A stretch of DNA of 64,000 bases from Halichondria panicea (GCF_963675165.1 NC_087384.1:465001-529000); one strand, 5' to 3'. Positions 1-12,080 are shown, counted from the first letter of the stretch. The notes: generated by a model not told the origin, from the letters alone. Numbers and translations: made by a program.

Positions 1-28
1 AGACTTCAATGCTATGATCTAAACTCAC

Positions 29-745
29 CGAAAACGACCATTAGGACTGGTAGAGCAATATACACAGGAATGAGCATAACTCCAAAACCTGCACAGTACA
101 AAAAATCAATTAATGACGTACCGGTATTGTATGACAAATATATTACATGTACGTTTGGCAAGTACATCGTGTGATTCTTCACTTACACCAAAGCCAGCCA
201 TTAATGCATTGCATCCTCTTCTTCTTAGCAATGGCCATCTGAGCAGTCCGTACTGCATTTCGACCAAACTGTGCCTCCACATCGAGCTCAGGGTCTTGCT
301 CCTCGTGTTTGGGTATGATGTACTTTCTTAGGTTGTTGGCCACACTGTACGACACATAACTATTGACAAACTTATCAATAGTGGTCTTCTGAGCTCTGCG
401 TCCCAATGGTGTCTGCTCATGTCTCTCTTCTGTAGGGGTGTTAAAATCCCTGCTTTTAGAGTATCGCTCATTTAGAGAAAACTCTTCGTATCAAGTTCTT
501 ACCAGTTACTGTAGGACTGCCTCCTCCATCAAGCTGCTCGTAAGGTGTTCCAAAGTCTCGTGGTGGGGCACTAGGTTGGTAGGTGTCTATACTGGCCACA
601 AAGCCTGGCAGCTCCTCATCGTAGGGTGGGGGGGCTATGTGCTCTGTGGGTGGTACCGGGTGAAGGAACAGAACAATGATTTAGACATAATATCCTATGC
701 ATTCTCTAGACTCTATAGCAAAGTTGTAGATACTTACCAGCCATC
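29..745 (-). CDS. Unidentified PPxY-motif membrane protein, 5' part only
   Basis: I do not recognise this protein. Four coding exons can be joined in phase on the minus strand: 745-739 (only seven coding bases, ATG GCT G), 643-503, 429-187 and 88-29; the gene then leaves the window at position 1 with a good donor. The N-terminus is soluble and proline-rich, with PPPYDEE close to the start, a PPxY-type motif that in other proteins binds WW domains. A basic and acidic middle part (GRRAQKTTIDKF, KHEEQDPELD, AIAKKKR) follows, then a hydrophobic stretch in the last exon (FGVMLIPVYIALPVLMVVF) that looks like a transmembrane helix. The layout suggests a membrane protein with a cytosolic N-terminal tail. 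The splice phases agree at every junction, which supports the model; the seven-base first exon is the least certain piece. Confidence 0.6.
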
Positions 746-1044
746 CTATAGTATTAAAGGCCTAGGCACTAGATTTAGAGATCACAGCATGCAGAGGAAT
801 GTTGACAAAGTTGGATGGGCAACGCCTCTATTTACAAAACTGCTAATTCAGCACAATAGTAGTGTGACGTTATCACACGACATTTTACAATTCCGTATTG
901 AATCTATACAACAAAGGCCAAATAATGTATTGGCCGCCCTCAATTAACAACATTTTGTACATCATCTGTCATAGTATTATATATGTACCCGACATTACAC
1001 CTATTTTACCAATTCTCATGTAACAATGCTGAATGCACAAATGG

Positions 1045-1115
1045 CAGCTATACAATCATCCGCATCTGCTCTTGGCTACTTGCCATTATGAGCAGATACA
1101 TCAAGACTAGCATAC
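1045..1115 (-). promoter_or_regulatory. SECIS element (form 2) in SELENOM 3' UTR
   Basis: Seen on the minus strand, 68 bases beyond the SELENOM stop codon. An 11-bp helix is formed by 1100-1090 and 1071-1061. It encloses an 18-base apical region holding an unpaired AUAA followed by a four-base mini-stem (UGGC with GCCA) and a five-base loop, which is form 2 geometry. Directly below the helix are UUGA (1104-1101) and GAUG (1060-1057), able to form the tandem G-A core. The first base of the core is U rather than the usual A or G. A weaker lower helix can form outside. Function is to recruit the selenocysteine insertion machinery; this is inferred from structure and from the UGA-containing gene upstream. 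Confidence 0.75.
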
Positions 1116-1171
1116 AAAAATGAATTACAGCAAAAAAATAACAATTGAGCTCATGTCTAAGAGAGAGTTTA

Positions 1172-2522
1172 TTAGAGTTCCTCACGATCATCAAAAGATT
1201 CGTTGTTCTCCTCAGCTTCAGCCTCTTCAGGAAGTTTTTTAACAATACCATGAGAGGCTAGTAAAGCCATTATCTCATCCTCAGACATCTTCATAACAGA
1301 CACACGCTACACAGGGAGGGAGGCACGTGCACATGAAAGACACTACACACACATCATTTCATTACATGCATTCTGAAATGCAAACTGTCTTTAAAGGTGA
1401 CATATTTTCACAGGTACAGGGTTTTGCAGAATCTTTGAAATAGAGGGTGTAGAGCGTTCCTTATATGAATATCTAATCTTTACACATTGTGGTGTCATAA
1501 ACACATTGTGGTGAAATGCCAAGTCTGATTGGGAAGCAAAATTCAAAAACAAAATGGCTTTTTCTTGTGAAAAAAGCTGACCAAGGCATTATTTGGGATA
1601 TAAGATGGAGAATAGTGCATCAGACAGAGCTGCTTGGACTGTCTTATCAAAGTGTTGCTGAGAATCTTCAAGTTGATCCATCAACTGTTTGTAGAATAGT
1701 GCATTGTTGACATGCTGACTAAGATCTCCAACTTTATGGTTGACCACAGATAACCTTATAAGGAACGCTCAACGCAAAACGCTTTTTTGTGGATATTGCA
1801 AAGATTCTGCAAAACCCTGTAGATTTGTCTGCAAATTTACTCATTTTGTTGGTATTAAATTCCGGTCAAGATGTGAAGTTAATAGCGTTTCTAATTACTT
1901 ATGGTTTTAATGAGATTCATTGCATTTTCCAATTATCTGCGAGTATATAGAAATAGCAGAAATTAATACCCGCGAAAATATGTCACCTTAAGATATGCGA
2001 ACTAGACAAAATAGTTGGGAGACATTGAAGTCACTTCTGCGAAAAATCTTCAACATTAATTTTGTATACTGCAAATTATTCGGCCACATGCAAACCAGAG
2101 AGTAATATCACATAAGGTAGAAACATACCTCCACCTCCTCATTTTCTGCATCCAGTAGTATCATGACTGGATCAGCCCCCCCTACGTACTTGAGCTCCAC
2201 ATCCGGGCTGAAAGGAAGTCAAGGAAACACACTATAAGTCTATATAGACACGTTTAGCTAAGATTCTTTATTATAAAGGATACTAGTCTGGAAGGATCTC
2301 ATTAATGAATCGCTTCACTTTAGGAAGCGAGTTCAGTCGTCATCCACTGCAGCTCTGTAATAAAAAGGATAGAATGATAAACAACTACTAGCTGCCACGG
2401 TTGTGGATTGCATACTGACTAGCCGTGTATATAGAACGTGCCTCTAGCCTGGCCCGGGTTATCACACCAGCGCCCACGGATAGAGTTACACAGAGAGCCA
2501 GAAACAGTACAGCAGTCTTCAT
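1172..2522 (-). CDS. SELENOM: Selenoprotein M (in-frame UGA = Sec), 121 aa
   Basis: Four exons on the minus strand: 2522-2442, 2354-2284, 2207-2129 and 1306-1172. Exon 1 gives a signal peptide (MKTAVLFLALCVTLSVGAG) followed by TRARLE. Exon 2 begins SCSG, then TGA at 2342-2340, then RLNSLPKVKRFINEILP. This is the SELENOM CxxU redox motif with conserved flanks. Exon 3 gives VELKYVGGADPVMILLD, matching the GADP block of the family. Exon 4 ends in an acidic tail and the tetrapeptide REEL, a KDEL-like ER retention signal. The family is a thioredoxin-fold ER oxidoreductase. Reading the TGA as a stop would leave a pointless fragment, and a SECIS-like hairpin lies downstream in the 3' UTR. Intron 1 appears to use a GC donor (GAG/GCACGT), the only choice that keeps family spacing. 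Length is a little short of vertebrate SELENOM (about 145 aa). Confidence 0.9.
1415..1821 (+). mobile_element. Short Tc1/mariner-like element with HTH fragment
   Basis: About 405 bp inside SELENOM intron 3. The ends are inverted repeats of about 22 bp (CAGGGTTTTGCAGAATCTTT at 1417 and its complement ending at 1819), each bordered by TA, the usual Tc1/mariner target duplication. A second inverted pair (GAGCGTTCCTTATA and TATAAGGAACGCTC) lies inside. The interior has an open frame at 1516-1710 whose product contains a helix-turn-helix like the N-terminus of IS630/Tc1-type transposases (LGLSYQSVAENLQVDPSTVC). No DDE catalytic domain is present, so this is an internally deleted, non-autonomous copy. 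Confidence 0.7.
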
Positions 2523-2700
2523 GATTGTTCACCTCACAATAGTCACTCACATGTGAGACAATGAAACCACACCCACCATAAATCTACAGTCTAGTGATGC
2601 AAATCAACATCAGAAATCAAAATGGTAGCATCAATAGTTGTTTGAAAGAAATTCAGTGCAATGTAGCTAATTAAGAGTTTACAGTCATGCATAGATAGAG

Positions 2701-3416
2701 TTATCTCCTGTTCCTGTCATCTCTATCCCTTCTCTCACGACGCTCCCTCACAGGACTCTCATCACGTCTCGGCTCACTTCTCTGCTTTCTTTGCGATCGA
2801 GATCTCTCTTCACTACCATCTCTTCTATTTCGTTGCCTCCCAGAGCTATCACCTCTTTTCTTTCTTTGCTGCCTCTCATCACTTTCACTGCGATTTCTTG
2901 GCTGCCTCTCAGCACTTCCACTCCGCTTTCTTTGTTGCCTCTCAGCACTTCCACTTTGCTTTCTTTGTTGCCTCTCAGCACTTCCACTTCGCTTTCTTTG
3001 TTGCCTCTCAGCACTTCCACTTCGCTTTCTTTGTTGCCTGTCATCACTTCCACTTCGCTTTTTTTGTTGCCTGTCAGCACTTCCACTTCGCTTTCTTTGT
3101 TGCCTCTCTGAAACTCGTTTCTTCTTTTGCTTCCTCTCAACCACCTCCTCAGAGCTGGAGGAGTCACGTCTGGAGCGATGCTTATGGCCACTTTTTCGAC
3201 CACGATGCTTGTGCTTGTGCCTGTGCTTGTGCTTATGCTTGGATCGTCTCTTGACCTCTTCTTCAGATGAGCTTGTTTCTTCACTGGATACTTCTTCACT
3301 GGAGTCTTCCTCATCCTCACTGCTGTCTGTGTCTGACGAGCTCACATCTTGCTTCTGCTCCATGATCATCTTCTGGGCAGCTTTGAGATGTTCTCGAAGT
3401 TCGTCACTAAGGGGGA

Positions 3417-3470
<54 letters not shown>

Positions 3471-6400
3471 ATAGATCGAATAGTAATACTAGCAGGTTAT
3501 AAATCTAGGGTATTTTTTAGTACATGTAGCTTGAGCTATTTGGACAGGATCTCATGTACTTGTACATACGTGCAGAATCTCTGTATACAAAGGTTGCACT
3601 GACATAATGCACATGTAAGAGTTGTCTTGACTCACGTTAGTCCTCCCAGTCCGATGGAGGTAAAGAAATTGATTGCGAATCGAGTATTCTTAGGGTTGTC
3701 ACGAGGAAGGAGGCCCTCAAACGCTACAGCCAACAGTCTGTGTGTGTGTGGGTGGGTGTGTGTGTGTGCACAGTAGGTCACCGTTATTATAGTACGACAC
3801 AGCACTCTTTAACATAATTATACACTGCTAACTTTTCCACAAAAACACACTAGCTGTACACATCCAGAGTGCTGAAAAGCTACATGTACAAAAGTGGTAT
3901 TGACTTACGGATCTGTGAGCCTCTTATTGAGTCTCTCCATTCCCATGTCTGCTGCCAACTCTTGAAACATTATCTTGACAAAGATTCGACTGGAGGAGGT
4001 GGTCTCATCCTCGTTGAGATGGACACACGAGAGGGCAGTCCAGGGGAGGGCGTCCGAATAGAAGAGGTCAGAAAAGAGTTTGGCAGTGTTTCGAAGTTTG
4101 TTTGTCTCCAGTCGGTGCACTGTAGCATACTGTGTGTGTGTGTGTGTGTGGGGGGGGGGGGGGGTTAACAACTGTGGGCTATAAGATTTAAGAATTGAAA
4201 TACATGTAGCCACGACTTAGAAACGTCTGTGCACATCACTGACGTATGTACAGTACCTGTTGCTGGAATGCTTCATTAAAGACCTCCACCCACCCCTGCC
4301 CCAGTAGACACAGTCTCCGGCCAATGTGTCCATAGAAGGGCAAGTAAGACCTCTCCTGACTGCAACACTCAAGCACCATGTGGGCTATCTCACCCTGCAA
4401 GAGTTAAAAAGGAGATAGTCTTATCTACTCTTGACACTGTACATGCAGTACTACTGACCTCTGACCCCTCTTTGAGGTTCTTAACAAGCTTGTGCACGCA
4501 TTCTTCGTGGCCGGCACTAGACATTATCGTTAGATATATGTTTCTACGTATTATGAGAAGCTTGGCCTCAGTCATGTCTTCTATTTCCATCTTTGTTTCC
4601 TCCTCTTCCTCTTCCTCCTCTTCACTTGATTCGTCACCCGATGATCCTGATCCACTGTCGTCAGAGCCTGATCCGCCACCACCCAGAATCTCTACACAGA
4701 AGGAACGTTATACTCTTAGTGAAATTGTACTAACTGTCAGAGTTCTTACGTACCTCCTTTGATGACTTTGTATTTCTCTTCGTTTATGATAAATTCAGGG
4801 TCAGGGTGGAACACATCTGCATGGAAGAAAAGTTACACGCAATAAATCCTCAGCACTAATTAACAAAGTATAACAAAATACGAAGGAAGTGTACTGACTC
4901 AGTTCAACGAGTCCATCAAATTCGTCAGTGAGTGAGAGGAGGTGAGTGATTTGGTCGTCCTCTTCCACCAGATCCAGACCCTCTATCACTGCCGGGTGGT
5001 CCTGCACACATGTAGGGGGAGGGGTACAATGTATCATTAATGGTTTGGGGACTCTTTCAACTGCCCATAACTTGAATTCCGTGTATTAATTTCAATGATT
5101 TAACAATTTTCTGAAAGCTTAGAAAGAGACCTTTAAAATGGTATCATCAAAGTTTATATTTGAGCGATAAAATTATTTGCCAATTTGGCCACACCATGGA
5201 TAATAAATAGCCCATGGTCCAAGGCCGAAAAATGACAAATTAGGGCCCTTACAAAAATTTGGATTGAAACACATCATTTGAAAGGTCTCTTTCTAAGCTT
5301 TCAGAAAATCATAACATTTTTGTAATTGGATCAATGATACTCAAGTTATGGCTGTTGAAAGATGTTCAACTGCAACTTTTTAGCATGTATATCTACATGA
5401 TACTGTACACAATCTTGAGTTTTGTACGTATTTATGCAGCCTCTAGGCTGAATCCTACAAGGTATTAATACTTGCAATTCATGCAAGCAGTGCTTTTGCA
5501 ATTTACATGTACACAATACAAGCAGATGTTGTACCTTGAACTTGTCCTTCCTTATAGCAAACAACACCTCAATCATGTATTGTATACGGGATGAGATCTT
5601 TCCCGAGTGCAGCACAGCTCGGAGCGTCTCAAACATGGCGTGGGCACCTCGAGGACTTACGTCTGTGAGTTTCAGACCACACTCCTGTACACACACACAG
5701 ACAGGGAAGTGACAGGAGTGTACTGTGACTGATATACAGTACAACACATGAAACTTACAGTACTTGCAAGCCAATACACATGCAAGTACATAGTGAACCG
5801 TTTGAGTACAAAACAATCCCATTAACAACGGCCAAAACCTTATTCCCACCAAAGGTGTCCGACAAACTTTCATCAATTTACTTCACTGTACCATCCCTCA
5901 CACATACCTTGATGAACCCGACGGCGACCTCTACACTGTCGTCAGTGGGCTCCTCCATGAGTAGAGTGAGCATCTCTAGAGCTGCTATCTCGTGCAGAAC
6001 CTGCTGGTTGACCAGGTGGGCCAGGAACTTGACAGCTGTCATGCAAATGTTCTGTACGGAGCAAAATGACTGAATCAAACAATACGTACGTAATACTGTA
6101 CACGTCAATCTAACAGTACAGAATTTAATTTACTTGGCTATGCAAAATTCTAACAAAGCGCAGTATAAACGTTAAGTGCACTGAATTATGGCTAATAGAG
6201 TAGATAGACTCTGCATGTACATGTACATGTATAAGCATCATACGGCACACTTGATCACTAGCTGTTTTTAACAAAAGAGGAGTAATAAGTATACTTCATA
6301 CAATTTACTTCTTGTGTATAACTGTACCTTGTCATTTCTCTTGAAGCCTCTTCTGAACTGAAGGATGAGCCTCTTACAGATGAGCTCGCCAGTCTGAGGG

Positions 6401-7426
6401 AACTTGGTGTTGATGACCGACACGAGGGCCGAGTACACATGTGAGAACATGGGGGAGGCAGTCTGGGCCTGGATGATGGACCGGGACAATAGACCACGCC
6501 CTCTCACCACATTCTCCTCAAATAGCTCGGGTACTATTTTGTTGATGTTGGAGACATTCACCTGCATTGAGAGAATAACTAACTTCATCTACGAGTTGGA
6601 ACAACAATTATTTTGAATAAGTGGATTTAGTGATTGGCCACCTGTGTACACTGTAACGAGGTGTACACACACGACATGTAATATCATACAGCACTTAACA
6701 ACTCTAGGTACTAAATCTATTTCATGTACCAAGCTAGCCTCCTTCACAAGGCCTCAACTAGCCTCGATCCCAGGCCGCTCTTCCTCGAAGAGCGGCCTGG
6801 GATCGAGGCTAGTACCAAGCAAGATTCTTCCTTAGTCTATATAAGGCTGCACTACTGTACATCATTGTCATGTACCTTGTTGATCAGTCCATTGATGGAT
6901 TTTTTGAGGGCTTCCCACGATATCCTCTGGTACGCAACACTGCTTTTGTCGCTGATGTTCTTCTGCATCATTCGTAGCTTTGCAGGAGGTATATACGCAC
7001 CACCTGTCCGTGTCATGAGGGGATCTGGCTCCTCCCTCTTGCGCTTTGGACTCGGCTCTTCTGATTCACTCGATTCTGGAGGACTGGGAGATCGTGGGGG
7101 CGTGTGCCGACGATGGCGACGTGAGGGTGGTGATGGTGTGTACCTCCGTCGTCGCTTGTGGAGGTGTGGGGAGTGTGTGTGTGAAGAGTGGGCGTCATCA
7201 TCTGAGTGTGAGGGTTTCCGTTGACTGGAGACAACCTGCACATTAGGGAAATGAACGTAAAAAAATTTTTTTCTTTCATGTAGAACAAAGTACAACAAAG
7301 TAATAATAATGGTTTGAGTTGATAATGATTTGAAGAGTTAGAAATACAAAGAAAATACACTATCAGACTACAACACACACACAGGGTCAGACGTGTACAT
7401 TATACCTGCGTGACAGTACTCTTCAT
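2701..7426 (-). CDS. CWC22: Pre-mRNA-splicing factor CWC22, about 824 aa
   Basis: Twelve coding exons, all phase-consistent: 7426-7406, 7235-6876, 6561-6328, 6051-5908, 5684-5535, 5001-4899, 4816-4754, 4691-4459, 4394-4257, 4129-3909, 3737-3636 and 3406-2701. The start MKSTVTQ matches the family N-terminus, although the frame is open upstream to 7585. Order of parts: RS/histidine-rich N-terminus, the block [14 protein letters not shown], the MIF4G domain (for example [53 protein letters not shown]), an acidic linker, the MA3 domain ([51 protein letters not shown]), and a long Ser/Arg/Glu tail. In other animals CWC22 binds eIF4A3 in the spliceosome and loads it for exon-junction-complex assembly. 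Introns carry MITEs and a (GT)n tract. Nothing is broken. Confidence 0.95.
2880..3112 (-). repeat. 33-bp in-frame tandem repeat in CWC22 tail
   Basis: About seven head-to-tail units of 33 bp, each encoding an 11-residue peptide of the type [11 protein letters not shown]. The unit length is a multiple of three, so copy-number change keeps the reading frame. Variants such as SGSDD and QSGSAE mark individual copies. This is an RS-like low-complexity segment inside the last exon. Confidence 0.85.
3419..3470. repeat. (GT)n microsatellite
   Basis: About 50 bp of uninterrupted GT in CWC22 intron 11, ending 13 bp from the acceptor of the last exon. On the transcribed strand it reads CA and may form part of the region before the acceptor. 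A second, shorter GT tract lies at 3738-3768. Confidence 0.9.
5050..5366. mobile_element. Palindromic MITE, family 1
   Basis: About 315 bp in CWC22 intron 5. The two arms are long imperfect inverted repeats: from each end one reads a TTTCAAC...ATAACTTGA-type terminus, then GATTTTCTGAAAGCTTAGAAAGAGACCTTT. The centre holds CCATGGGCTA and GGGCCCTAATTTG-type sequence. No coding capacity. Related copies occur at 15145-15270 (half), 18117-18440, 18478-18780 and 22300-22625. Confidence 0.75.
6758..6812. repeat. Perfect 25-bp palindrome (MITE hairpin, family 3)
   Basis: A 25-base arm starting CTAGCCTCGATCCCAGGCCG is followed by a five-base loop and its exact complement. It lies in CWC22 intron 2. 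A related hairpin occurs at 7673-7719, and longer diverged versions at 33744-33836 and 44007-44095, so it is a dispersed miniature element. Confidence 0.8.
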
Positions 7427-7672
7427 TTTAGGTCGATGTCTTCCATCATCATTGGAGTCTATGTCACTACACTCGCCACTGGAGAGAGAACCTAATCTAC
7501 CATGGGCTGCCTGGAGGATTTCAGAGTGTACGTATATGGAAGCACAAGCTAACACACACACACAGTGCAGTATAATCCTCACCATAATATAATAGAAGAG
7601 CAGAGCAGGCTGGCCACAGCGATGGTAGTCTTCTTCTTATTAATGCACACCCCACGTTGATCTGCACAAACC

Positions 7673-7719
7673 GTAGCCTCGATTCAAGGCCGATTAAATC
7701 GGCCTGGAATCGAGGCTAC
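7673..7719. repeat. Palindromic hairpin (MITE, family 3)
   Basis: GTAGCCTCGATTC...GAATCGAGGCTAC with GGCCGATTTAATCGGCC-like centre; about 21-bp arms with one mismatch. It lies in the 558-bp gap between the CWC22 start (7426) and the TBC1D10-like stop (7985); apart from this hairpin I see nothing else in that gap. Confidence 0.7.
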
Positions 7720-7984
7720 ACAAACCGCGATTAATAATCGTCGCCGCCTTCGAGTACAAACACTACTACAACCATGTCAAAATATTGAATGTAGATAATA
7801 ATAATTTTTGTTCAATAAAGCACAAGTAAATTCCACATAGATATATATACACAGTACATGTATGTTAACAAGCACATGACACATACACACTGGGTCTCTG
7901 CTGAAACAGTCAGCCAAAAAATGAATAAAACTGTACAAAAGAGAATAAAATTTAAATAATAATACAGATTCAGAATATGTACAA

Positions 7985-9358
7985 CTATGAGTCTGAAGGT
8001 GCGGTGTCCGATGCAAGAGACAGACTTCTTCTGTGGAGGCGAAGTCTTCGAGCACTCATCTCCATCTGTCTAACCCTCTCTTCTGTGAAGTGGATACTGG
8101 ACTGCGAAAGGTGAAACTTGCGGAGATCCTCATTGTGGATAGCATACTTGAGGATCTGAAGGTGGTTTGACAATAATTGTCGAGATGTATGATCATAATG
8201 GTAAGCGATTATTCAGCTGGCTACAGCTGTGCCTTGTGTTGACAAAGTGACAACAGTATCATCGGATATACATGTAATCATTATAATTAGCTATACAATG
8301 TAGAGTGAACAAGTGGTGTATGTACATACAGTGTACAGAGCACTAGAAACACACTACTCAATCCACAAAAAGAGATACATGACATCTACCTCTAAAAGAA
8401 TCTCCCAGACACACAAAGCGACCAATGGCTACACGTATATATAACTATACGTACGAGCTCACCTCGGGCACTAGTGCGTTCTCGTGTGTATACTCGATTG
8501 GCAGGTCACGCAGTTTACGAGTGAGCTCAAAGAATCCAACGATATCTTTCTGTAGCTTGGGGGAACCAAAGGTGAGCTGGATGACAGCCAGAGCCACTTT
8601 GAAGAGCATCTTAGCTCCCTCAAAGAAGAACATGTCCCACACCCTCAGTACAGAGTTAAACGGAAGAGATCTGCAGAAATTGGATCAAGTTTGATATGGT
8701 ACGGATTACTATCAATGTAAATTCTAAGCCACTGTTGCTGTACTCACCTAGAGTAGAGACTCATGAACCATTCTGTACAGTAGAGCATTGGGTCCAACCC
8801 TTTACTAGTATCTGGGCTGGAGGACGGACTGGGCGGCTGTTTCGACTAGAGGGGGGGAGGAGGGGGAGATGAGGAACATACAAAAGGAGCTAGTGTATAC
8901 AATGTTGTATGGTGGGGACAGTGAGATTTGTTAATTACAATCTTAGTGAGTGGGAGATCAAATTTGGCCAGCAGATAGTAGCCATAAACACTGCTATTAT
9001 ACTAGGACTAAAAAAGGTTGTGTTTTGGTATAAAGCTTCAAAAATGCAGCCAACATGTGGCCATGTGGCCAGTAATTGAATCAATCAAAAGACTGCTTAC
9101 ATCCATGAATTTCTTGGTTTCTGGAATGTACTTCTCCAGGAGGTAGGCCAGGATGCGGGCATCAATCTGGAATGCATGCTGTGTGTGCAGAAAGAGAAAG
9201 GATGCATCAATAATTATACGTAATAGTATTGACTAGTGTACTGAATTCCTCAGAAGTCAGTGGTTGAAGGTACATACAGTAATGTGTATTTGATAAGCAG
9301 CTTCACAGAAACAATGGTGTATATGTACACTGTGATAGATAAGCTGTAGCACAGAGGG

Positions 9359-9422
<64 letters not shown>

Positions 9423-9440
9423 ACGTGTGTGTGTGTGTGT

Positions 9441-9522
<82 letters not shown>

Positions 9523-11781
9523 ATGTGTGTGTATTCGGCCCTTAGTAAGCAGCTCACCAGGCCAGGACTGTAGTAGCCAGGGAGGTACTGCTCACAGATC
9601 TGCACCAACACCCAGAATGATTCCTACATGGCAGGAAAACGTATACATGTTTGTTACGGCTCACTTGTCAACGTTTATATGTTATGACTAAAACCCCAGC
9701 ACTAGCTATAACCACTGACACAAGTTACGCACACACAGGGGTAACATTCAACATGCCAGTGCACGATAATTATACACATAGTGTTAGTATGATCTCTAGA
9801 GAAGATTGCAAAAGTTTGCCCCTACTGGACAATAAATAAAAGCTCTTCAACATAATTATACATGACTTGTATAGAGGCCTATTTTGTTATTTTTAATCAT
9901 TGGAGGAATTACGAAAGTGCATATTTGAAGGAATTACAGAGCTTGACACAACAAAGCTAGATAAGGCAATAGGTGCCACAGCTCTAGTCACAATAAACCC
10001 AGCTGCTGTACTGTACCTCTGGTGACATGTGCATTAGGAGTGTGGCTGCCACTGGAGCCATAGCCTGTGGGGAAAGGTGTGTGTGGGGGGGGGGGACTAT
10101 GACGAGCAAATGTAAACAGTAAACCACGCTACATTAACTAAAGTGATACTGCTATCTATAATTTGTATACTGTTGAAACAGTATACTTACTGCTACAACA
10201 TTCCTATGGTAGCTATGTACAAGTACACACGCTGTACATACTTTCTCTATTGGTTCCTAAGCACTCATAAACTTTTAAACATAAGACAAACCCACAAATC
10301 ATATTGTTCACTCACGTACCTGACAGTAACCGGTTTTCTTATTATACATAGCATATGCTTTGAGAACTGTTCTGAGGTCAGCTTGCCTGCAGGGTAGGAA
10401 TACAATGAAAGGTTAATTGTGTGGCTAGGGGCTCACCCTGAGGGATTGGAGAATAGAACATGAGAGGGGAAGGTTCGGTCAAGGTCTCGATCTATCACAT
10501 TGGTCACCACATCGTTGTCAGGCTGACTTACTAGATCCTACGGATGGAGAGAGGGTGAAAGTTTAGAGGGTACCAGATACATACTGAAGTATGGCTACAA
10601 TGTAATCGAAAGTTAACACTTTAGACATTACTAGGAACCACTCTTCTTTGATTATCAACATCTAGAATGGCAGGCCATATCCGTTGTCACTGGCAGACTG
10701 CTAACAATAGAAGGGACATAGCACCGCACATAACTGTATCTCTAATATGGCAGCACATCCAACAGCCAATAAAAAAACCGCTACTTATAATGCTACTCTA
10801 CTCATAATTAATTAAAGGATAAATTACAAGCAGCCATTGTACGTAGTGGTACATGTACATAAATATACTATAGAAGTTCATTTCCTCACGTCAAAGAGGC
10901 CAGCATTTGCCAGTAGTAATTTCTTGGCTCCCGAGAGGTGTTGCCATGCCTGCCCACGCACAGACGGGGGAATCCCCTTACGACACCTCTCCTTAATCTA
11001 CAGAATGAGCACAAAGTGAGTGGGGCCATCTACACTGCACAATAAACACAGGCTGTAATCCATACGCTGTGGGTACTAATCAGTAGAGCATACCTCTTCC
11101 AATATTAAAGTAATACTAACATACCTTTAGCTTCTTTTTCTCATATGACTCATCCCAGGTTTTAAACAACTTCAGCCATTTTCTCTCCCTCTCTCTAGCC
11201 TTCTTACCAGACAGCACCGGCTCACTGTACGTGTACGTGTGTGAATGCATGCACACTAGTTAGGTGTGGGCTGACAGGATAGACACTTTCCAATGTCTAA
11301 GACTGTGTGTAAAAGCATGCACACTAGTTAGGTGTGGGCTGACAGGTTAGACACTTTCCAATGTCTAAGACTGTGTGTGAAAGCATGCACACTAGTTAGG
11401 TGTGGGCTGACAGGTTAGACACTTTCCAATGTCTAAGACTACACAGGACGTGTACCTAGGCCTCCACAAGTATACAATTAAACAAACTATGAGCTACATC
11501 AATTGTCCCATAATAGTACACACACACAATACAACTTGTACCCTTCCTTCCTCTCCCCCACACACAGACACTCACTAGTGCTTGTCTTTTTCACTGATTG
11601 AGTACAGGAAACCGTAGTGGTCTTCTACTTTTTCTCTGGGCCTTCCATTATGCGGTACGGGTACATCAGTGTACGAGGATTGTTCAGTGGGCTCAGGAGT
11701 GCTCTGGTCTGGGTCAATGGATTTCTTGCTTTTAAGGATCACTGATTCTCTGAAGGCTCCACCAACAATAGAACTAGCCAT
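7985..11781 (-). CDS. TBC1D10: TBC1D10-family Rab GTPase-activating protein, 416 aa
   Basis: Eleven exons with matching phases: 11781-11576, 11224-11125, 10997-10890, 10537-10437, 10386-10320, 10064-10017, 9623-9558, 9178-9101, 8845-8748, 8670-8463 and 8155-7985. After a short N-terminus ending DHYGFL comes the TBC domain. Its parts are [30 protein letters not shown] with the arginine finger, GYCQAMAP with the glutamine finger, [20 protein letters not shown], which is almost identical to vertebrate TBC1D10 proteins, and [21 protein letters not shown]. Both catalytic fingers are intact, so Rab GAP activity is expected. The C-terminal tail is short and basic ([21 protein letters not shown]), without the long proline-rich tail of some vertebrate members. 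Which of the vertebrate paralogues A, B or C it corresponds to cannot be decided; it is probably pro-orthologous to all. Confidence 0.93.
9361..9533. repeat. (GT)n microsatellite, about 170 bp
   Basis: GT repeats with a few GCAC and GCAT interruptions, in the TBC1D10-like intron between exons 7 and 8. All open frames over it are artefacts of the dinucleotide. Confidence 0.95.
11247..11441. repeat. 68-bp tandem repeat, about 2.9 copies
   Basis: Units start at 11247, 11315 and 11383, each opening with GCATGCACACTAGTTAGGTG and containing GACACTTTCCAATGTC. Copies are nearly identical, so the amplification is recent. It lies in intron 1 of the TBC1D10-like gene. Confidence 0.9.
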
Positions 11782-12080
11782 TCTTGGACGTACTGCTTTT
11801 CAATATTTCCTTGTGGGGGAGGATCAAAAATTAGAAGTACATCACAGAGTACATGCAGTAGCAGTGCTTTCAAGCACGCTAAGAAGATAAATCAGTACAC
11901 CAGACTTTGCAGCGGTATCCTGAGCGGACTAGAGGGCTCTAAGCTACGCTAACTACCTAGAAATTGTGTAATACTTCTTGTCTTGGTTTCTTATGTTGGG
12001 AGTGGTCACCTTCTGATCAAATTTGCAAGCAAGAATAGCTCCTCCTCCTCACGCCCACTTCTGCCTTCACTGTACCGGAT
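11782..12080. promoter_or_regulatory. Divergent promoter region, TBC1D10-like / QPRT
   Basis: About 300 bp between the start codons of two divergently transcribed genes, so it must hold or overlap both promoters. I see no convincing TATA box; the assignment rests on layout only. Confidence 0.4.

Noticed and set aside
438-947. 169-codon open frame on the plus strand
   Set aside because: Overlaps better-supported minus-strand exons and shows no recognisable protein feature.
2340-2342. TGA in SELENOM exon 2 as a nonsense mutation
   Set aside because: It sits exactly at the Sec position of the CxxU motif, the frame continues with family residues, and a SECIS-like hairpin lies downstream.
6258-6588. 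Second gene antisense to CWC22 exon 3
   Set aside because: The frame is a shadow of the MIF4G coding exon with no independent support.
11247-11441. Three 68-bp direct repeats as a CRISPR-like array
   Set aside because: Units are contiguous with no spacers and lie in an intron of an animal gene.
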